Positions 29,498 through 39,864 of a DNA stretch of 64,000 nt are shown here, piece by piece. The notes beneath the pieces are model-generated. The model had not been told where the DNA came from, did no database searches, and saw nothing but the letters and a program-made list of their open reading frames with translations. The position numbers were made by a program, and so were the translations under genes. Every line of letters begins with the position of its first letter. Within the stretch, counting starts at the first letter, position 1. The stretch is from the NCBI RefSeq assembly GCF_006476045.1, contig NZ_SRZY01000001.1, positions 25,117 to 89,116 on the forward strand, given 5' to 3'. Origin of the DNA: Sphingobacterium lumbrici (lineage in GTDB: Bacteria > Bacteroidota > Bacteroidia > Sphingobacteriales > Sphingobacteriaceae).

Positions 29498-30871
29498 TTA
29501 CAGGCTCATTACCGCTTCTTTAAACTTATCACCTCTTTCTTCGTAATTTTTAAACCAATCAAAGCTTGCACAAGCCGGTGAGAGCAATACGGTATCCCCT
29601 TTTATGGCAAGGTGCGATGCAATCTCAACAGCATCTTCCATCGATGCACTATTTACAATCACATCGGCTTCTTCTTCAAAAGCATCGTGAATACGTGAAG
29701 TATCTTTTCCTATGCAGATAATAGCCTTTACTTTTTGCTTTATCAGGTCACGGAGCATATCATAATCGTTTCCTTTATCGACCCCACCCAAAATCAATAC
29801 GATATCTGTAGAAAAACTCTCCAGCGCATACCACACCGAATTTACATTTGTCGCCTTCGAATCATTGATATAATTTACACCGCCGATATACGCAACATGC
29901 TCTAATCGATGTGGAATATTGACATACGAGCCCATACTCTCCTTCATCGTCTGATTACGAAGCTCCTGCACTTTCGCAATCAATCCAGACGCCATATTAT
30001 TGTAGACGTTGTGCTTTCCTTGTAATGATAACTCTTCAATATTCATCGTAAATATTTCTCTATTGGGTATGTGAATTTTTATAGTATTGTCCTTATCTAA
30101 ATACGCTCCCTGGATGACCTCTTTCTCTTGTGTTATGGGTAATAGCGTAGCTTTACTTTCCCAACGAGGCAAGGCTCTCATCGTTTCCTGATCATCAGCG
30201 CAATAGATAAAATAATCTTGCTCTGTCTGATTTCGAATCATGCGAAATTTAGAATTTACGTAATTTTCCAACTTATAATCATAGCGATCCAGATGGTCAG
30301 GCGTGATATTCAAAATTACGGCCACGTCCGCCCGGAAATGATACATGTCGTCCAGCATAAAACTGGAAATTTCCAACACATAAACATCAAAATTTTCTCG
30401 CGCCACTTGAAAAGCAAAACTTTTCCCAATATTTCCTGCCAGACCTACATTTATACCACCCTTCTGCAACATATAATATGTCAACATCGTAGTCGTAGAT
30501 TTACCGTTAGAACCCGTAATACAGATCAACGTTGCATTCGTATACTGCGCAGCGAATTCAATTTCCGAGATCACGGGAGTTCCCTGCGCTCTTAACTGTT
30601 GAATCAGCGGGGCTTTTTCAGGAATACCCGGACTCTTGACCACGAGATCTGCATTTAACACCTGGAGAGCAGTATGCTGACCACTTTCAAATACAATAGT
30701 TTCCTTTAGTAAAATTTCTTTATACCCATCGCTGATATCTCCCATATCAGAAACAAATACATCAAAGCCCCGATCCTTTCCTAGTATAGCAGCACCTACG
30801 CCACTCTCACCCGCACCGAGAATCACTAAGCGGCCAGTCTGTGGGTAATATGTATGTGCAATATGTGCCAT
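29498..30871 (-). CDS. murD: UDP-MurNAc-L-alanine--D-glutamate ligase
   Basis: Adds D-glutamate to the growing muropeptide. N-terminal nucleotide-binding fold with ILGAGESGVGAAILG, P-loop ITGSNGKSTTTMLTYYML (about 113-130), NITPDHLDRY, and C-terminal LILGGVDKGNDYDML and LLSPACASFDWFKNYEERG (about 430-448), all typical of MurD. 457 residues. One bp from the mraY stop. Confidence 0.97.
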   Translation of the reverse strand: MAHIAHTYYPQTGRLVILGAGESGVGAAILGKDRGFDVFVSDMGDISDGYKEILLKETIVFESGQHTALQVLNADLVVKSPGIPEKAPLIQQLRAQGTPVISEIEFAAQYTNATLICITGSNGKSTTTMLTYYMLQKGGINVGLAGNIGKSFAFQVARENFDVYVLEISSFMLDDMYHFRADVAVILNITPDHLDRYDYKLENYVNSKFRMIRNQTEQDYFIYCADDQETMRALPRWESKATLLPITQEKEVIQGAYLDKDNTIKIHIPNREIFTMNIEELSLQGKHNVYNNMASGLIAKVQELRNQTMKESMGSYVNIPHRLEHVAYIGGVNYINDSKATNVNSVWYALESFSTDIVLILGGVDKGNDYDMLRDLIKQKVKAIICIGKDTSRIHDAFEEEADVIVNSASMEDAVEIASHLAIKGDTVLLSPACASFDWFKNYEERGDKFKEAVMSL

Positions 30872-30872
30872 C

Positions 30873-32117
30873 CTATCTTACTTTCAATGTTACGATTGTT
30901 AAAATTGCTAAAATAACACTCACGATCACAAATCGCGTCACGATCTTAGCCTCATGGTACCCTTTCTTCTGGTAATGATGGTGCAGAGGGGACATCAAAA
31001 AAATCCGTCTGCCTTCACCATATTTTTTCTTTGTATACTTAAAGTAAGATACCTGAAGAATCACCGATAGATTTTCAATCAGAAAAACGCCACATAATAC
31101 CGGTATCAATAATTCTTTACGAATAAGAATGGCAAACGCAGCGATAATACCTCCAATAGCCAGCGAACCGGTATCTCCCATGAATACCTGTGCGGGATAC
31201 GCATTATACCACAAGAAGCCCGTACAGGCTCCGATAAATGCCCCTGCAAAAATTACAAGCTCACCGGAATTAGGGATATACATAATATTGAGGTATTCGG
31301 AAAAAATAATATTACCAGATACATACGCCAAGATTGCCAATGTAATACCCACAATAGCCGAAGTACCTGTTGCCAACCCGTCTATCCCATCCGTAATATT
31401 AGCACCATTGGACACAGCTGTCACAATAAAGACCACAACAACCAAAAAAACGAGGAATGTCACCAAGCTGCTGTTCAATCCAAAACTATCCAAAACTTTG
31501 GCATAATCAAATTCATTATTTTTATAGAAAGGGATATTCGTCTTCGTGGATTTCACATTTTCTGTGTATGTACTTTCACCGGTCTGCGGATTAATCACGA
31601 CTTCAACCGGCTTCGAAGACGTCGGGTTTGTCACCTGTTCGCGTACGACAATATCCGGATGAAAATACATTGTGATAGCGATGATCGTTCCTAAACCGAC
31701 TTGTCCGATTACTTTAAATCGGCCAGCCAACCCTTCTTTATTCTTCCGAAACACTTTGATATAATCGTCCAGGAAACCTATTGCTCCCATCCAGATTGTC
31801 GTAATAATCATTATGATGACGTAAATATTGTCCAATTTGGCAAACAACACCGTGGGTATCAGGATACCCGCTATAATGATCAAACCACCCATCGTTGGAG
31901 TTCCTTGCTTCTTTTTTTCTCCTTCTAACCCGAGATCGCGAATCGTTTCACCTACTTGTTTTCGGTGCAGCAAACGAATTAATCGACTACCAAAAACTGT
32001 TGTTATCATCAACGAAACAATAACTGCCATTGCGGTCCGGAACGAAATATATTGAAACAATCCCGATCCCGGAATATGCAAGTGATCTTGTAACCAAGTA
32101 AATAAATAATATATCAT
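30873..32117 (-). CDS. mraY: Phospho-MurNAc-pentapeptide transferase MraY
   Basis: Polytopic enzyme that makes lipid I by joining phospho-MurNAc-pentapeptide to undecaprenyl phosphate. Signatures: [14 protein letters not shown] (about 69-82), [19 protein letters not shown] with the Asp pair (about 114-132), [15 protein letters not shown], and [15 protein letters not shown] near the C-terminus. 414 residues against ~360 in E. coli; the surplus is a polar insert at about residues 157-208 between membrane helices. Followed by murD, preceded by murE. Confidence 0.97.
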   Translation of the reverse strand: MIYYLFTWLQDHLHIPGSGLFQYISFRTAMAVIVSLMITTVFGSRLIRLLHRKQVGETIRDLGLEGEKKKQGTPTMGGLIIIAGILIPTVLFAKLDNIYVIIMIITTIWMGAIGFLDDYIKVFRKNKEGLAGRFKVIGQVGLGTIIAITMYFHPDIVVREQVTNPTSSKPVEVVINPQTGESTYTENVKSTKTNIPFYKNNEFDYAKVLDSFGLNSSLVTFLVFLVVVVFIVTAVSNGANITDGIDGLATGTSAIVGITLAILAYVSGNIIFSEYLNIMYIPNSGELVIFAGAFIGACTGFLWYNAYPAQVFMGDTGSLAIGGIIAAFAILIRKELLIPVLCGVFLIENLSVILQVSYFKYTKKKYGEGRRIFLMSPLHHHYQKKGYHEAKIVTRFVIVSVILAILTIVTLKVR

Positions 32118-32124
32118 CGACTTA

Positions 32125-33579
32125 TTATAGTTCGTTAAATGTTTTCTCTAATTCTTCTTTATCATCAAAATGATGCCTTACACCATTAACTTCTTGATAC
32201 TTTTCATGTCCTTTTCCTGCAATTAAGACAATATCTCCGGCAGCAGCTATATGACAAGCTGCACGAATAGCTTCTCGTCGATCAGAAATAGTAAACACAT
32301 TCCTTTTCTTATCAACCGGAATACCGGCTTCCATCTCTTTGATAATAGCCAAAGGATCTTCAGTACGCGGATTATCTGAAGTGATAATGACTTTATCGCT
32401 ATATTTTAGTGCGACCTTCGCCATTTCCGGACGCTTAGTCTTATCACGATCTCCTCCACATCCAAGCACAGTAATAATTTGCTGACCAATCACCCTCAAA
32501 TCTTTTATTGTCTCCAATACATTTTCGACCGCATCCGGCGTATGTGCATAATCTACTATCCCGACAATTCCATTTTTAGAACGAACAGTTTCGAACCTAC
32601 CCTGGGCTCCCGTAATCTCACTGATAGCCGTCAAGATTTTCAACGTTTCTTGTTCCAATAAAATAGCTGCACCATATACAGCCAAAAGATTATACGCGTT
32701 AAAGCCACCTACCAATTTTACCCATACCTCATGCGAATCGATCTGTAGCAGCATGCCATCAAAATGACTTTCTATTACCTTTGCTTTGAAATCTGCAACA
32801 TGATGCAAACCGTATGTCTTTTTATGTGCAAAGGTATTCTGAAGCATCACTTGTCCATTTTTATCATCGGTATTCGTAAGAGCAAAGGCATAACGATCCA
32901 AATCATCAAAAAACTTCTTCTTTGCTTTAATATAATTATCAAAGCTGCCATGGAAATCAAGATGATCATGCGTAATATTCGTAAAAACTCCACCGGCAAA
33001 TCGTAATCCGGCAATACGCTGTTGCACAACAGCATGTGAACTCACCTCCATAAAGCAATAATCACACCCCTCATCTACCATATCAGACAGCAATTTGTTC
33101 AAAGCCACCGGATCTGGTGTGGTATGAGTTGCCGGAATAATCCGATCCCCGATTTTATTCTCTACCGTCGACACAAGACCAACGTGATACCCCAACTGCC
33201 TAAAAAGATTAAATAACAACGTTGCTACCGTAGTTTTACCATTTGTACCTGTAATCCCCACAAGCTTTAAGTCCTTCGACGGATTACCGTAAAAATTAGA
33301 GGCTGCGATTCCTAACGCATAAGACGTATCACCCACAACTACATACGTCGTATTTTCATCCAGTTGCTTCGGAAGCTGTTCTACCAGTACAGCTGAAGCA
33401 TCCATCGCAATTGCTTTGTCAACATAGAGATGTCCATCCGTTTGTACGCCCCTTATTGCGGCGAATAATGTATTTTTTTCAACCTTACGCGAATCAAAAC
33501 ACACCGATGCCACTTCTACGTCTAGTGAACCGACAACCTGAACAACAGGAATAGCATGTAATAATTCTTTAAGTATCAT
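32125..33579 (-). CDS. murE: UDP-MurNAc-L-Ala-D-Glu--meso-diaminopimelate ligase
   Basis: Adds the third residue of the stem peptide. P-loop [19 protein letters not shown] (about 106-124); Mur ligase central domain [14 protein letters not shown] and [16 protein letters not shown]-terminal domain [14 protein letters not shown]. The substrate motif is [19 protein letters not shown] is the signature of enzymes that select meso-diaminopimelate rather than L-lysine. 484 residues. One bp from the ftsI stop. Confidence 0.96.
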   Translation of the reverse strand: MILKELLHAIPVVQVVGSLDVEVASVCFDSRKVEKNTLFAAIRGVQTDGHLYVDKAIAMDASAVLVEQLPKQLDENTTYVVVGDTSYALGIAASNFYGNPSKDLKLVGITGTNGKTTVATLLFNLFRQLGYHVGLVSTVENKIGDRIIPATHTTPDPVALNKLLSDMVDEGCDYCFMEVSSHAVVQQRIAGLRFAGGVFTNITHDHLDFHGSFDNYIKAKKKFFDDLDRYAFALTNTDDKNGQVMLQNTFAHKKTYGLHHVADFKAKVIESHFDGMLLQIDSHEVWVKLVGGFNAYNLLAVYGAAILLEQETLKILTAISEITGAQGRFETVRSKNGIVGIVDYAHTPDAVENVLETIKDLRVIGQQIITVLGCGGDRDKTKRPEMAKVALKYSDKVIITSDNPRTEDPLAIIKEMEAGIPVDKKRNVFTISDRREAIRAACHIAAAGDIVLIAGKGHEKYQEVNGVRHHFDDKEELEKTFNEL

Positions 33580-33580
33580 A

Positions 33581-35707
33581 TTAATGCAATTGAATTGCTA
33601 CGTTTGTACCCAATTTTAATTTCTCTCCAGGTATTAAAGATTGGTTTACCACCTTCCCTTTACCATATATCTGCGCTTTAAAGCCCGCGTTTTCCATTGT
33701 GTATAAGGCATCAGCCAAGCCCATACCGACTACGTCCGGCACCACACCTTCTTGAATAGACACTTCCGAAAAAGGAATCCCCTTTGACGATGTATCTATT
33801 GTATTTTGTGCGATTATATTCCAGTTCGGTGTCTTTATACCCAAAGCCTCGTACACCTTAACCGAGGCCTCTTTCGAACCTTTCAACGTCAAAGGTATTT
33901 TTGAACCTGCTACATTTATTTTACGAGTGGCAAACGTACCATGAAGCGACAAATCATTCGCAAAAACCATGTCGGCCAACTCTTTGAATACAGGTCCTGC
34001 CACCGAACCCCCATAATACCCGTTGCGCGGGTTTCGAATCACCACTATGATGGAATATTTAGGCTTATCAGCCGGAAAATACCCCGCAAACGAAGATTGA
34101 TACCGTCGCGCACCATATCCCTTGGCTCCATCCGCCATCTGAGCCGTACCCGTCTTTCCTGCCGAGGTGTACAGAGAGCTAGCTAATCTCTTACCTGTAC
34201 CTTCTATCATTACCCCCTCCAACATGTCCTGCATTTTTCGAATCGCATCTTCTGACGCGATTTGCTTATTGATAACACGGGCATTAAATTTCTGCACCGT
34301 ATTTCCTAAATGACGAATTTCTTTAACAAATAACGGCGCAACCATTTTTCCATCATTTGCCACCGCGTTATACAACACTAAAGTCTGTAGCGGAGTCAAC
34401 TTTAACTCGTAGCCGTATGCCATCTGTACTAAAGACAACTTACTCCAGCTTCTATTTGCAGGCGTTTTTACAACAGGAATACCCTCTCCCGGAATTTGCA
34501 ATCCCAAAGGCTGATTCAAACCCCACTTATGCAACTTAGCCGTAAATTTTGCAGGATCACTTCCATAGTGTGTATTTATCAATTTTGTAATCCCTACATT
34601 CGAAGATTCTTCAAAAGCTTCTTTTGCGGTCATCTTAGATTTTTTAGGTGCATGCGAATCCCGGATTGTATGAGAAGGCACCTTATACGTTCCATTCCCT
34701 ACATCAACAATTGTATTGGTATCTATTACCCCATCATCCAAAGCAGTAAGATAGGAAGCCAATTTAAATGTAGAACCCGGATCTGCCCCCTGTGCTATTG
34801 CATAGTTGAATTTCTCTCGGTATTCCCCATCTGTATCTTTGGTGAAATTTGCTATAGCACGAACTTCTCCTGTTGCAACTTCCATCAATACCACACAACC
34901 ATTATCAGCGTTACTGATTTTTAATTGCTTTTCCAATGCACGCTGCGCCATATCCTGCATGTTGACATCAATAGTAGAAATGATATCCGAACCGTCTACC
35001 GGAGCCACCTCGATTTCACGATTCAAAGGAACCCACACTCCTCCCGCAATACGCTGCATCATTTGAGCACCACTTTTCCCGTCTATATAATTGCCATACG
35101 CTCCTTCCAGACCTACCAGAACAGTATCTATCCCTTTGGCATTTTTATAGCCAATCGTTCGGGCAGCTAAATTCGTAAACGGAAGAATCCGTTTATTCTG
35201 ACGGACAGCGACCAAACCACCGGAGAAGCGTGATTTCCCTTCCTTGAAAGTTTTCAACAACGGAAATTGCCTCAACTGCTTAAGATCCTGATGCGAAACA
35301 TTTCGCTTTATCAACACATACCGCTGTTTTTTCGCACGAGCATCTTTTAATGCCACCAAATATTGTCTTGCCGATTTATCTTTAAAAAATCCAGCAAGTT
35401 TGTTTGCTAAAGAATCAACTTTAGAATTAAAAACATCATTATGCTCGACTGGAATTGCCATAGCATCAAAACGTATTTCATATTCAGGAACAGAAGTCGC
35501 TAATAAACTGCCATCGTTAGCATAAATATTCCCCCGAGCCGCCTCCACAACACGCTCTTGAATGGTTAAACTATCTGCTATGGCACGCCATTCTCCACCA
35601 TCAATATACTGCAAGTGAATAAGTTTAGCAAAAACTGCCAAGGCCCCAAAGACCATTAGCCCGAACGCCAGGTACACCCTTACCAATATGGATTTCCTAA
35701 TATTCAT
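33581..35707 (-). CDS. ftsI: Divisome penicillin-binding protein FtsI/PBP3 with PASTA domain
   Basis: Class B transpeptidase that crosslinks septal peptidoglycan. One N-terminal TM (about 7-27), dimerisation region from about 45, then the transpeptidase domain: SxxK in ADPGSTFKLAS (about 313-316), SxN in FEESSNVGIT (about 365), KTGTAQ (about 518). A PASTA domain closes the protein (about 650-708, VVPDVVGMGLADALYTMENAG to GTNVAIQLH). 708 residues. PASTA tails are usual in Bacteroidota and Firmicutes divisome PBPs, absent in E. coli. Confidence 0.95.
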   Translation of the reverse strand: MNIRKSILVRVYLAFGLMVFGALAVFAKLIHLQYIDGGEWRAIADSLTIQERVVEAARGNIYANDGSLLATSVPEYEIRFDAMAIPVEHNDVFNSKVDSLANKLAGFFKDKSARQYLVALKDARAKKQRYVLIKRNVSHQDLKQLRQFPLLKTFKEGKSRFSGGLVAVRQNKRILPFTNLAARTIGYKNAKGIDTVLVGLEGAYGNYIDGKSGAQMMQRIAGGVWVPLNREIEVAPVDGSDIISTIDVNMQDMAQRALEKQLKISNADNGCVVLMEVATGEVRAIANFTKDTDGEYREKFNYAIAQGADPGSTFKLASYLTALDDGVIDTNTIVDVGNGTYKVPSHTIRDSHAPKKSKMTAKEAFEESSNVGITKLINTHYGSDPAKFTAKLHKWGLNQPLGLQIPGEGIPVVKTPANRSWSKLSLVQMAYGYELKLTPLQTLVLYNAVANDGKMVAPLFVKEIRHLGNTVQKFNARVINKQIASEDAIRKMQDMLEGVMIEGTGKRLASSLYTSAGKTGTAQMADGAKGYGARRYQSSFAGYFPADKPKYSIIVVIRNPRNGYYGGSVAGPVFKELADMVFANDLSLHGTFATRKINVAGSKIPLTLKGSKEASVKVYEALGIKTPNWNIIAQNTIDTSSKGIPFSEVSIQEGVVPDVVGMGLADALYTMENAGFKAQIYGKGKVVNQSLIPGEKLKLGTNVAIQLH

Positions 35708-35733
35708 TATTCGCTTTTAATCCTTAAACACCA

Positions 35734-36144
35734 CTACCGTTTCTCTTTTACCACTTCAAGTTTAATAGGCGGTTGCGTTCTCTCCTTTAACCCCAACGTA
35801 TCCGCCCTTTTGGCTATTTCTGACTGCGTCGTTAATTTCATCAACTCAGCAGACAAAGACTTATAATCCCAACTCAATTCCTTTACCTCCCTACCTAATC
35901 GATCGATTTGTCGTACCGTTCGCTCCGCCAAATGCCGATTAGAAATATACAACAACCCCAAAAAAGCCAGGAATGCAGCAAAAGGTAGATTTTTTGTTAC
36001 CAAATACATCGAAAGCTGCTTTGGCGCAAAAATAGAGCGAAGAAAATTCTGAGTTTCCTCTACCTTTTCTTCGACCGCATCGGACAGCTCCTCTTGGATA
36101 TCCTCACTTAGCTCCTTATTTTTTATTGTATTCTTTCCAGACAT
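35734..36144 (-). CDS. ftsL: FtsL-like cell division protein
   Basis: 136-residue bitopic protein: an acidic N-terminal cytoplasmic part (EELSDAVEEKVEETQNFL), one TM (about 50-70, LPFAAFLAFLGLLYISN), and a heptad-like periplasmic coiled coil ending LGLKERTQPPIKLEVVKEKR. Sequence alone is weakly diagnostic, but topology and the slot between rsmH and ftsI point to FtsL. 26 bp separate it from ftsI. Confidence 0.8.
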   Translation of the reverse strand: MSGKNTIKNKELSEDIQEELSDAVEEKVEETQNFLRSIFAPKQLSMYLVTKNLPFAAFLAFLGLLYISNRHLAERTVRQIDRLGREVKELSWDYKSLSAELMKLTTQSEIAKRADTLGLKERTQPPIKLEVVKEKR

Positions 36145-36149
36145 ACGAT

Positions 36150-37070
36150 CTAGGATTGTTCTGTTTTTTTCGCTATTCTCAATTTAGCACTACGCGAGCG
36201 ATTATTCAATTCCAATTCCTTAGCTCCCGCTGTTACTGCTTTGCGACTAACAACCTGAAAGGGCTTTATCTCGTTCCCAAAGAAATCCTTTTCCACTTCC
36301 CCCCTAAACTTACCTTTGATCATGAAATTTTTAACCAACCTATCTTCTAAGGAATGATATGACATGACTACCAATCGCCCCCCGGGTTTGAGCAGAGACA
36401 CTGTCTGCATTAAAAATTCCTGCAAAGCCTCCAACTCCTTGTTCACTTCTATACGTAGCGCCTGAAAAACCTGCGCATGATATTTATGCTCCTTTCCTTT
36501 TGGTACCAATTTTCTAATCACTTCTTTCAAACCCGCCACTGTTTCGATTTCTTTCGTAAGACGGGCGGTAACTATTGTTTTAGCCAAAGAACGTGCATTC
36601 TGAACCTCACCATACATTCCAAAAATCCGATGCAAGTCTTCCTCTGTATATGTATTCAACACCTTTTTCGCATCCAAATCCGAAACCTGATCCATACGCA
36701 TATCCAGATCCGCATCAAACCGAATAGAGAAACCCCGCTCCGCATCATCAAACTGATGAGAAGAGACCCCCAGGTCAGCCAATATGCCGTCCACCTGCCT
36801 TATCCCCTGAAGACGCAGGTTGTTTTTAATGAATTTAAAATTCTGATGAATCAACAAAAAGCGACTATCTTCAATAATATTATTTAACGCATCAGGATCC
36901 TGATCAAAAGCAATCAGCCTGCCATTCTCCTCCAGATGCTTCATAATTTCACGGGAATGACCACCACCACCAAATGTAACGTCTACATACACGCCATCCG
37001 GCTTGATATCCAACGCCTCAATACACTCCTGAAGCATGACAGGCACATGATATACTTCTTCTTTAGCCAT
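36150..37070 (-). CDS. rsmH: 16S rRNA (cytosine1402-N4)-methyltransferase RsmH
   Basis: SAM-dependent enzyme that methylates C1402 of 16S rRNA. SAM motif VDVTFGGGGHSREIMKHL (about 28-45), GILADLGVSSHQFDDAERGFSIR (about 94-116), FQALRIEVNKELEALQ and VMSYHSLEDRLVKNF are hallmark MraW/RsmH blocks. 306 residues. It overlaps mraZ by 8 bp and precedes ftsL by 5 bp. Confidence 0.97.
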   Translation of the reverse strand: MAKEEVYHVPVMLQECIEALDIKPDGVYVDVTFGGGGHSREIMKHLEENGRLIAFDQDPDALNNIIEDSRFLLIHQNFKFIKNNLRLQGIRQVDGILADLGVSSHQFDDAERGFSIRFDADLDMRMDQVSDLDAKKVLNTYTEEDLHRIFGMYGEVQNARSLAKTIVTARLTKEIETVAGLKEVIRKLVPKGKEHKYHAQVFQALRIEVNKELEALQEFLMQTVSLLKPGGRLVVMSYHSLEDRLVKNFMIKGKFRGEVEKDFFGNEIKPFQVVSRKAVTAGAKELELNNRSRSAKLRIAKKTEQS

Positions 37071-37536
37071 CTATAGATCCTCCAAAATCAAAACCACCCA
37101 TCACTTCCTCTGCCAATGAAGCAAAATCATCATTCACCCCACCATTCATCATTTCATCATAAATTCCCTTCGACCACACTTCTATTTTATCAAACTGACA
37201 CGCCAACACAACATCTCCTTCTATTTTCGCATAGTCCAACAGCACCTTTGGCAACAACACCCTTCCAGCCGAATCCAAATTAAGAATAGTAGCTCCACGC
37301 ATAAACTGACGCACAAACTCCCTGTTCTTCGCATTAAAGGTATTCAACTTCGAAATCTTAGCTGCTTGCTTATCCCATTCTTCACGTGTGTAAATCACCA
37401 GATTTTTTTCAAATCCCCTATTCACGATAAGCCCCTCACGCTCAACATCAGGCAACTGCCTTTTGAGCGCGGCCGGGACTACCAACCTTCCTTTGGTGTC
37501 CAACTTACATTCGAATTCTCCGATAAGTTGAATCAT
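37063..37536 (-). CDS. mraZ: Transcriptional regulator MraZ
   Basis: 157-residue MraZ with two AbrB-like swapped-hairpin domains, each with its D-x-x-x-R motif: LDTKGRLVVPAALK (about 13-26) and LDSAGRVLLPKVLL. MraZ is a DNA-binding repressor of its own dcw operon. The matching operator of three 10-bp repeats is 47-72 bp upstream of the ATG. First gene of the dcw cluster. Confidence 0.96.
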   Translation of the reverse strand: MIQLIGEFECKLDTKGRLVVPAALKRQLPDVEREGLIVNRGFEKNLVIYTREEWDKQAAKISKLNTFNAKNREFVRQFMRGATILNLDSAGRVLLPKVLLDYAKIEGDVVLACQFDKIEVWSKGIYDEMMNGGVNDDFASLAEEVMGGFDFGGSIDG

Positions 37537-37565
37537 AAGCTACGTGTCGTAATTAAATTATAATG

Positions 37566-37608
37566 TAAAAGTAGACACTTTCCCCCACTTTCCCCCACTT
37601 TCCCCCAC
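37566..37608 (-). promoter_or_regulatory. MraZ operator: three GTGGGGGAAA repeats
   Basis: On the minus strand GTGGGGGAAA is repeated three times in tandem. It gives TGGGG boxes at 37603-37607, 37593-37597 and 37583-37587, each separated by the 5-base spacer GAAAG, exactly the TGGGN-N5 spacing recognised by MraZ. A -7-like TACTTTTA (37566-37573, one mismatch) lies just downstream; the boxes would then cover the -33 zone, consistent with autorepression of the dcw operon. Confidence 0.85.
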
Positions 37609-37615
37609 AAAAAAG

Positions 37616-37807
37616 TTTTCCACATAAAGAAGATAGTATATTTCGCTTCCCAAAACCTCCTTTAATTAAGCGACAAATAACTTTATCATTGATAATCAAC
37701 AACATCATTTACATCATAAAAAAGAGAATTTGAATCACATTTTTATACCTGTTTGACATAAAAATCGGGTGAATTTTAAAATATTATAGCAAAAAAAATA
37801 CAACAAG
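37616..37807. other. AT-rich part of the mraZ-aspS intergenic region
   Basis: The gap between mraZ and aspS is 475 bp. Apart from the MraZ boxes and the aspS promoter listed separately, this stretch is AT-rich. It contains one TTTTCCACA (37616-37624), a near DnaA box also found twice between ftsA and ftsZ. I see no ORF, tRNA or convincing hairpin here. Confidence 0.5.
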
Positions 37808-37822
37808 TGGGCGAAAGTGGAG
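37808..37822 (+). promoter_or_regulatory. Second, plus-strand MraZ-like two-box site
   Basis: TGGGC (37808-37812), spacer GAAAG, then TGGAG (37818-37822). The spacer is identical to that of the triple repeat and the orientation faces aspS. It lies about 60 bp upstream of the predicted aspS -7. The second box departs from TGGGN by one base. Confidence 0.4.
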
Positions 37823-37856
37823 GAAAATAAATTCTTTTAGATATTCCAACATGTTA

Positions 37857-37888
37857 TTCGTTATTCTCCTCAAAATCCGATATTTTTG
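37857..37888 (+). promoter_or_regulatory. aspS promoter, Bacteroidota type
   Basis: TTCG (37857-37860, three of four to TTTG), 20-bp spacer, TATTTTTG (37881-37888). The implied leader is about 115 nt. It includes two GAGCTC copies four bases apart (about 37970-37986) that could pair as a small hairpin. Confidence 0.5.
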
Positions 37889-38011
37889 TGTAAAATTTTA
37901 ATTGTTAATTTCAGCCGTAATAAAGCTAGCAGAACGACAAATTAATTATTTCATTTTTTACTTTTTAACCGAGCTCCAGCGAGCTCATCTTTAGATAATT
38001 TTTACTTAGTA

Positions 38012-39766
38012 ATGCACAGAACACATACTTGTGGCGAATTAAGAATTGCCGATTTAGGAAATACCGTAACACTAAGTGGCTGGGTTCAAAAATCTCGTGA
38101 TTTGGGGGGAATGACCTTTATTGATGTCCGTGACCGATACGGAATCACGCAATTGACTTTCAACAGTGACGATGACGACCACTTACGGGCGAAAGCAAGA
38201 GAATTAGGCCGCGAGTTCGTTATAAAAGTAGTCGGAACTGTTATCGAGCGTTCGAATAAAAATTCAAAAATCCCTACCGGAGACATCGAAATAAAAGTTT
38301 CTTCTTTAGACATATTAAACGAGGCCAAATTACCTCCTTTTACCATAGAAGACGATACGGATGGTGGTGATGATATACGGATGAAATTCCGTTATTTGGA
38401 TTTAAGACGTAATCCTGTGCGTGAAAATTTAATTTTACGCCACAACATGGCGCAGGAAATCCGCCGTTATCTAGACGAACAAGATTTTCTAGAAGTAGAA
38501 ACTCCTGTCCTCATTAAATCTACACCTGAAGGCGCGCGTGATTTCGTCGTACCTTCCCGTATGAATCCTGGCGAATTTTATGCCCTTCCACAATCCCCTC
38601 AAACATTCAAGCAATTATTGATGGTATCCGGATTTGACCGTTATTTTCAAATTGTAAAATGTTTCCGTGATGAGGATTTACGCGCCGATCGTCAACCTGA
38701 ATTTACACAAATTGACTGCGAAATGTCTTTTGTAGAGCAAGAAGACATCTTAAACATGTTTGAAGGCTTGACAAAGCATTTATTTCACAAGGTCAAAAAC
38801 ATAGACTTAGGTCAAGTACCACGCATGACCTATGCAGATGCCATGCGATTATATGGATCAGACAAACCTGACACACGATTTGGCATGCAATTCGTAGAAC
38901 TTAATGATATCGTAAAAGACAAGGGATTTCCGGTTTTTGACCAAGCCGAATTAGTAGTAGGAATCAATGCCTCCGGCTCTGCGCACTACACACGAAAACA
39001 GTTAGACGCATTGACGGATTTTGTAAAACGTCCACAAATCGGGGCTACAGGCTTGGTATATGCACGCCATAATGAAGATGGCTCCATAAAATCCTCAGTA
39101 GACAAATTTTATAGTGCCGAAGAACTAGAAAAATGGAATCAGGCTTTTGAAGGAAAACCCGGTGATTTATTCTTAATCATGGCAGGGCCTACTGATAAAG
39201 TACGAAAGCAATTAAACGAATTGCGTCTTGAAATGGGTAATCAGCTAGGGCTACGTGATAAAAATAAATTCTCCCCACTATGGGTCATGGATTTCCCATT
39301 ATTGGAATGGGATGAAGATACAGCACGTTATCATGCGATGCACCACCCTTTTACGTCTCCAAAACCGGAGGACATTGCCCTGCTAGACACCAATCCTGGA
39401 GAAGTAAGAGCCAACGCGTATGATTTGGTCATCAATGGTGTGGAGATAGGCGGTGGTTCTATTCGTATCCACGACAAGGAATTGCAATCGTTAATGTTCA
39501 AACATCTCGGATTCACTCCAGAAGAAGCGCAAAAGCAGTTTGGGTTTTTAATGGAAGCCTTCACCTACGGCGCTCCTCCACATGGCGGTTTAGCGTTCGG
39601 TTTCGATCGTTTAGTTTCCATTTTCGCCGGACTTGACACCATTCGAGATGTCATTGCATTCCCCAAGAACAATTCAGGACGCGATATCATGATTGATGCC
39701 CCTTCCACTATTGCTCAAGAGCAACTGAACGAATTGAGCCTCGCGCTCGCTATTAAAACCAAATAA
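38012..39766 (+). CDS. aspS: Aspartate--tRNA ligase
   Basis: Class IIb aminoacyl-tRNA synthetase. OB-fold anticodon domain at the N-terminus ([25 protein letters not shown]), class II motif 2 [20 protein letters not shown] (about 221-240), a bacterial GAD insert in the middle, and motif 3 [16 protein letters not shown] near 530. 584 residues, bacterial type. Followed by its own terminator. Confidence 0.98.
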   Translation: MHRTHTCGELRIADLGNTVTLSGWVQKSRDLGGMTFIDVRDRYGITQLTFNSDDDDHLRAKARELGREFVIKVVGTVIERSNKNSKIPTGDIEIKVSSLDILNEAKLPPFTIEDDTDGGDDIRMKFRYLDLRRNPVRENLILRHNMAQEIRRYLDEQDFLEVETPVLIKSTPEGARDFVVPSRMNPGEFYALPQSPQTFKQLLMVSGFDRYFQIVKCFRDEDLRADRQPEFTQIDCEMSFVEQEDILNMFEGLTKHLFHKVKNIDLGQVPRMTYADAMRLYGSDKPDTRFGMQFVELNDIVKDKGFPVFDQAELVVGINASGSAHYTRKQLDALTDFVKRPQIGATGLVYARHNEDGSIKSSVDKFYSAEELEKWNQAFEGKPGDLFLIMAGPTDKVRKQLNELRLEMGNQLGLRDKNKFSPLWVMDFPLLEWDEDTARYHAMHHPFTSPKPEDIALLDTNPGEVRANAYDLVINGVEIGGGSIRIHDKELQSLMFKHLGFTPEEAQKQFGFLMEAFTYGAPPHGGLAFGFDRLVSIFAGLDTIRDVIAFPKNNSGRDIMIDAPSTIAQEQLNELSLALAIKTK

Positions 39767-39805
39767 GTGTATAAATAAGAGATTTAAATATTTTACGTTA
39801 TATTT

Positions 39806-39840
39806 AAAAGTTGGTTATCCTGTAACCAACTTTTATTTTT
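39806..39840 (+). terminator. aspS terminator
   Basis: Perfect 12-bp stem AAAAGTTGGTTA (39806-39817) / TAACCAACTTTT (39823-39834), loop TCCTG, followed by ATTTTT. Confidence 0.85.
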
Positions 39841-39864
39841 GAATCAAATTAGTAAAGGAGTTCC

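Noticed and set aside
37965..37990. Doubled GAGCTC before aspS as a T-box or riboswitch
   Set aside because: Each GAGCTC is self-complementary and the pair is short; no T-box elements or transcription attenuator follow.
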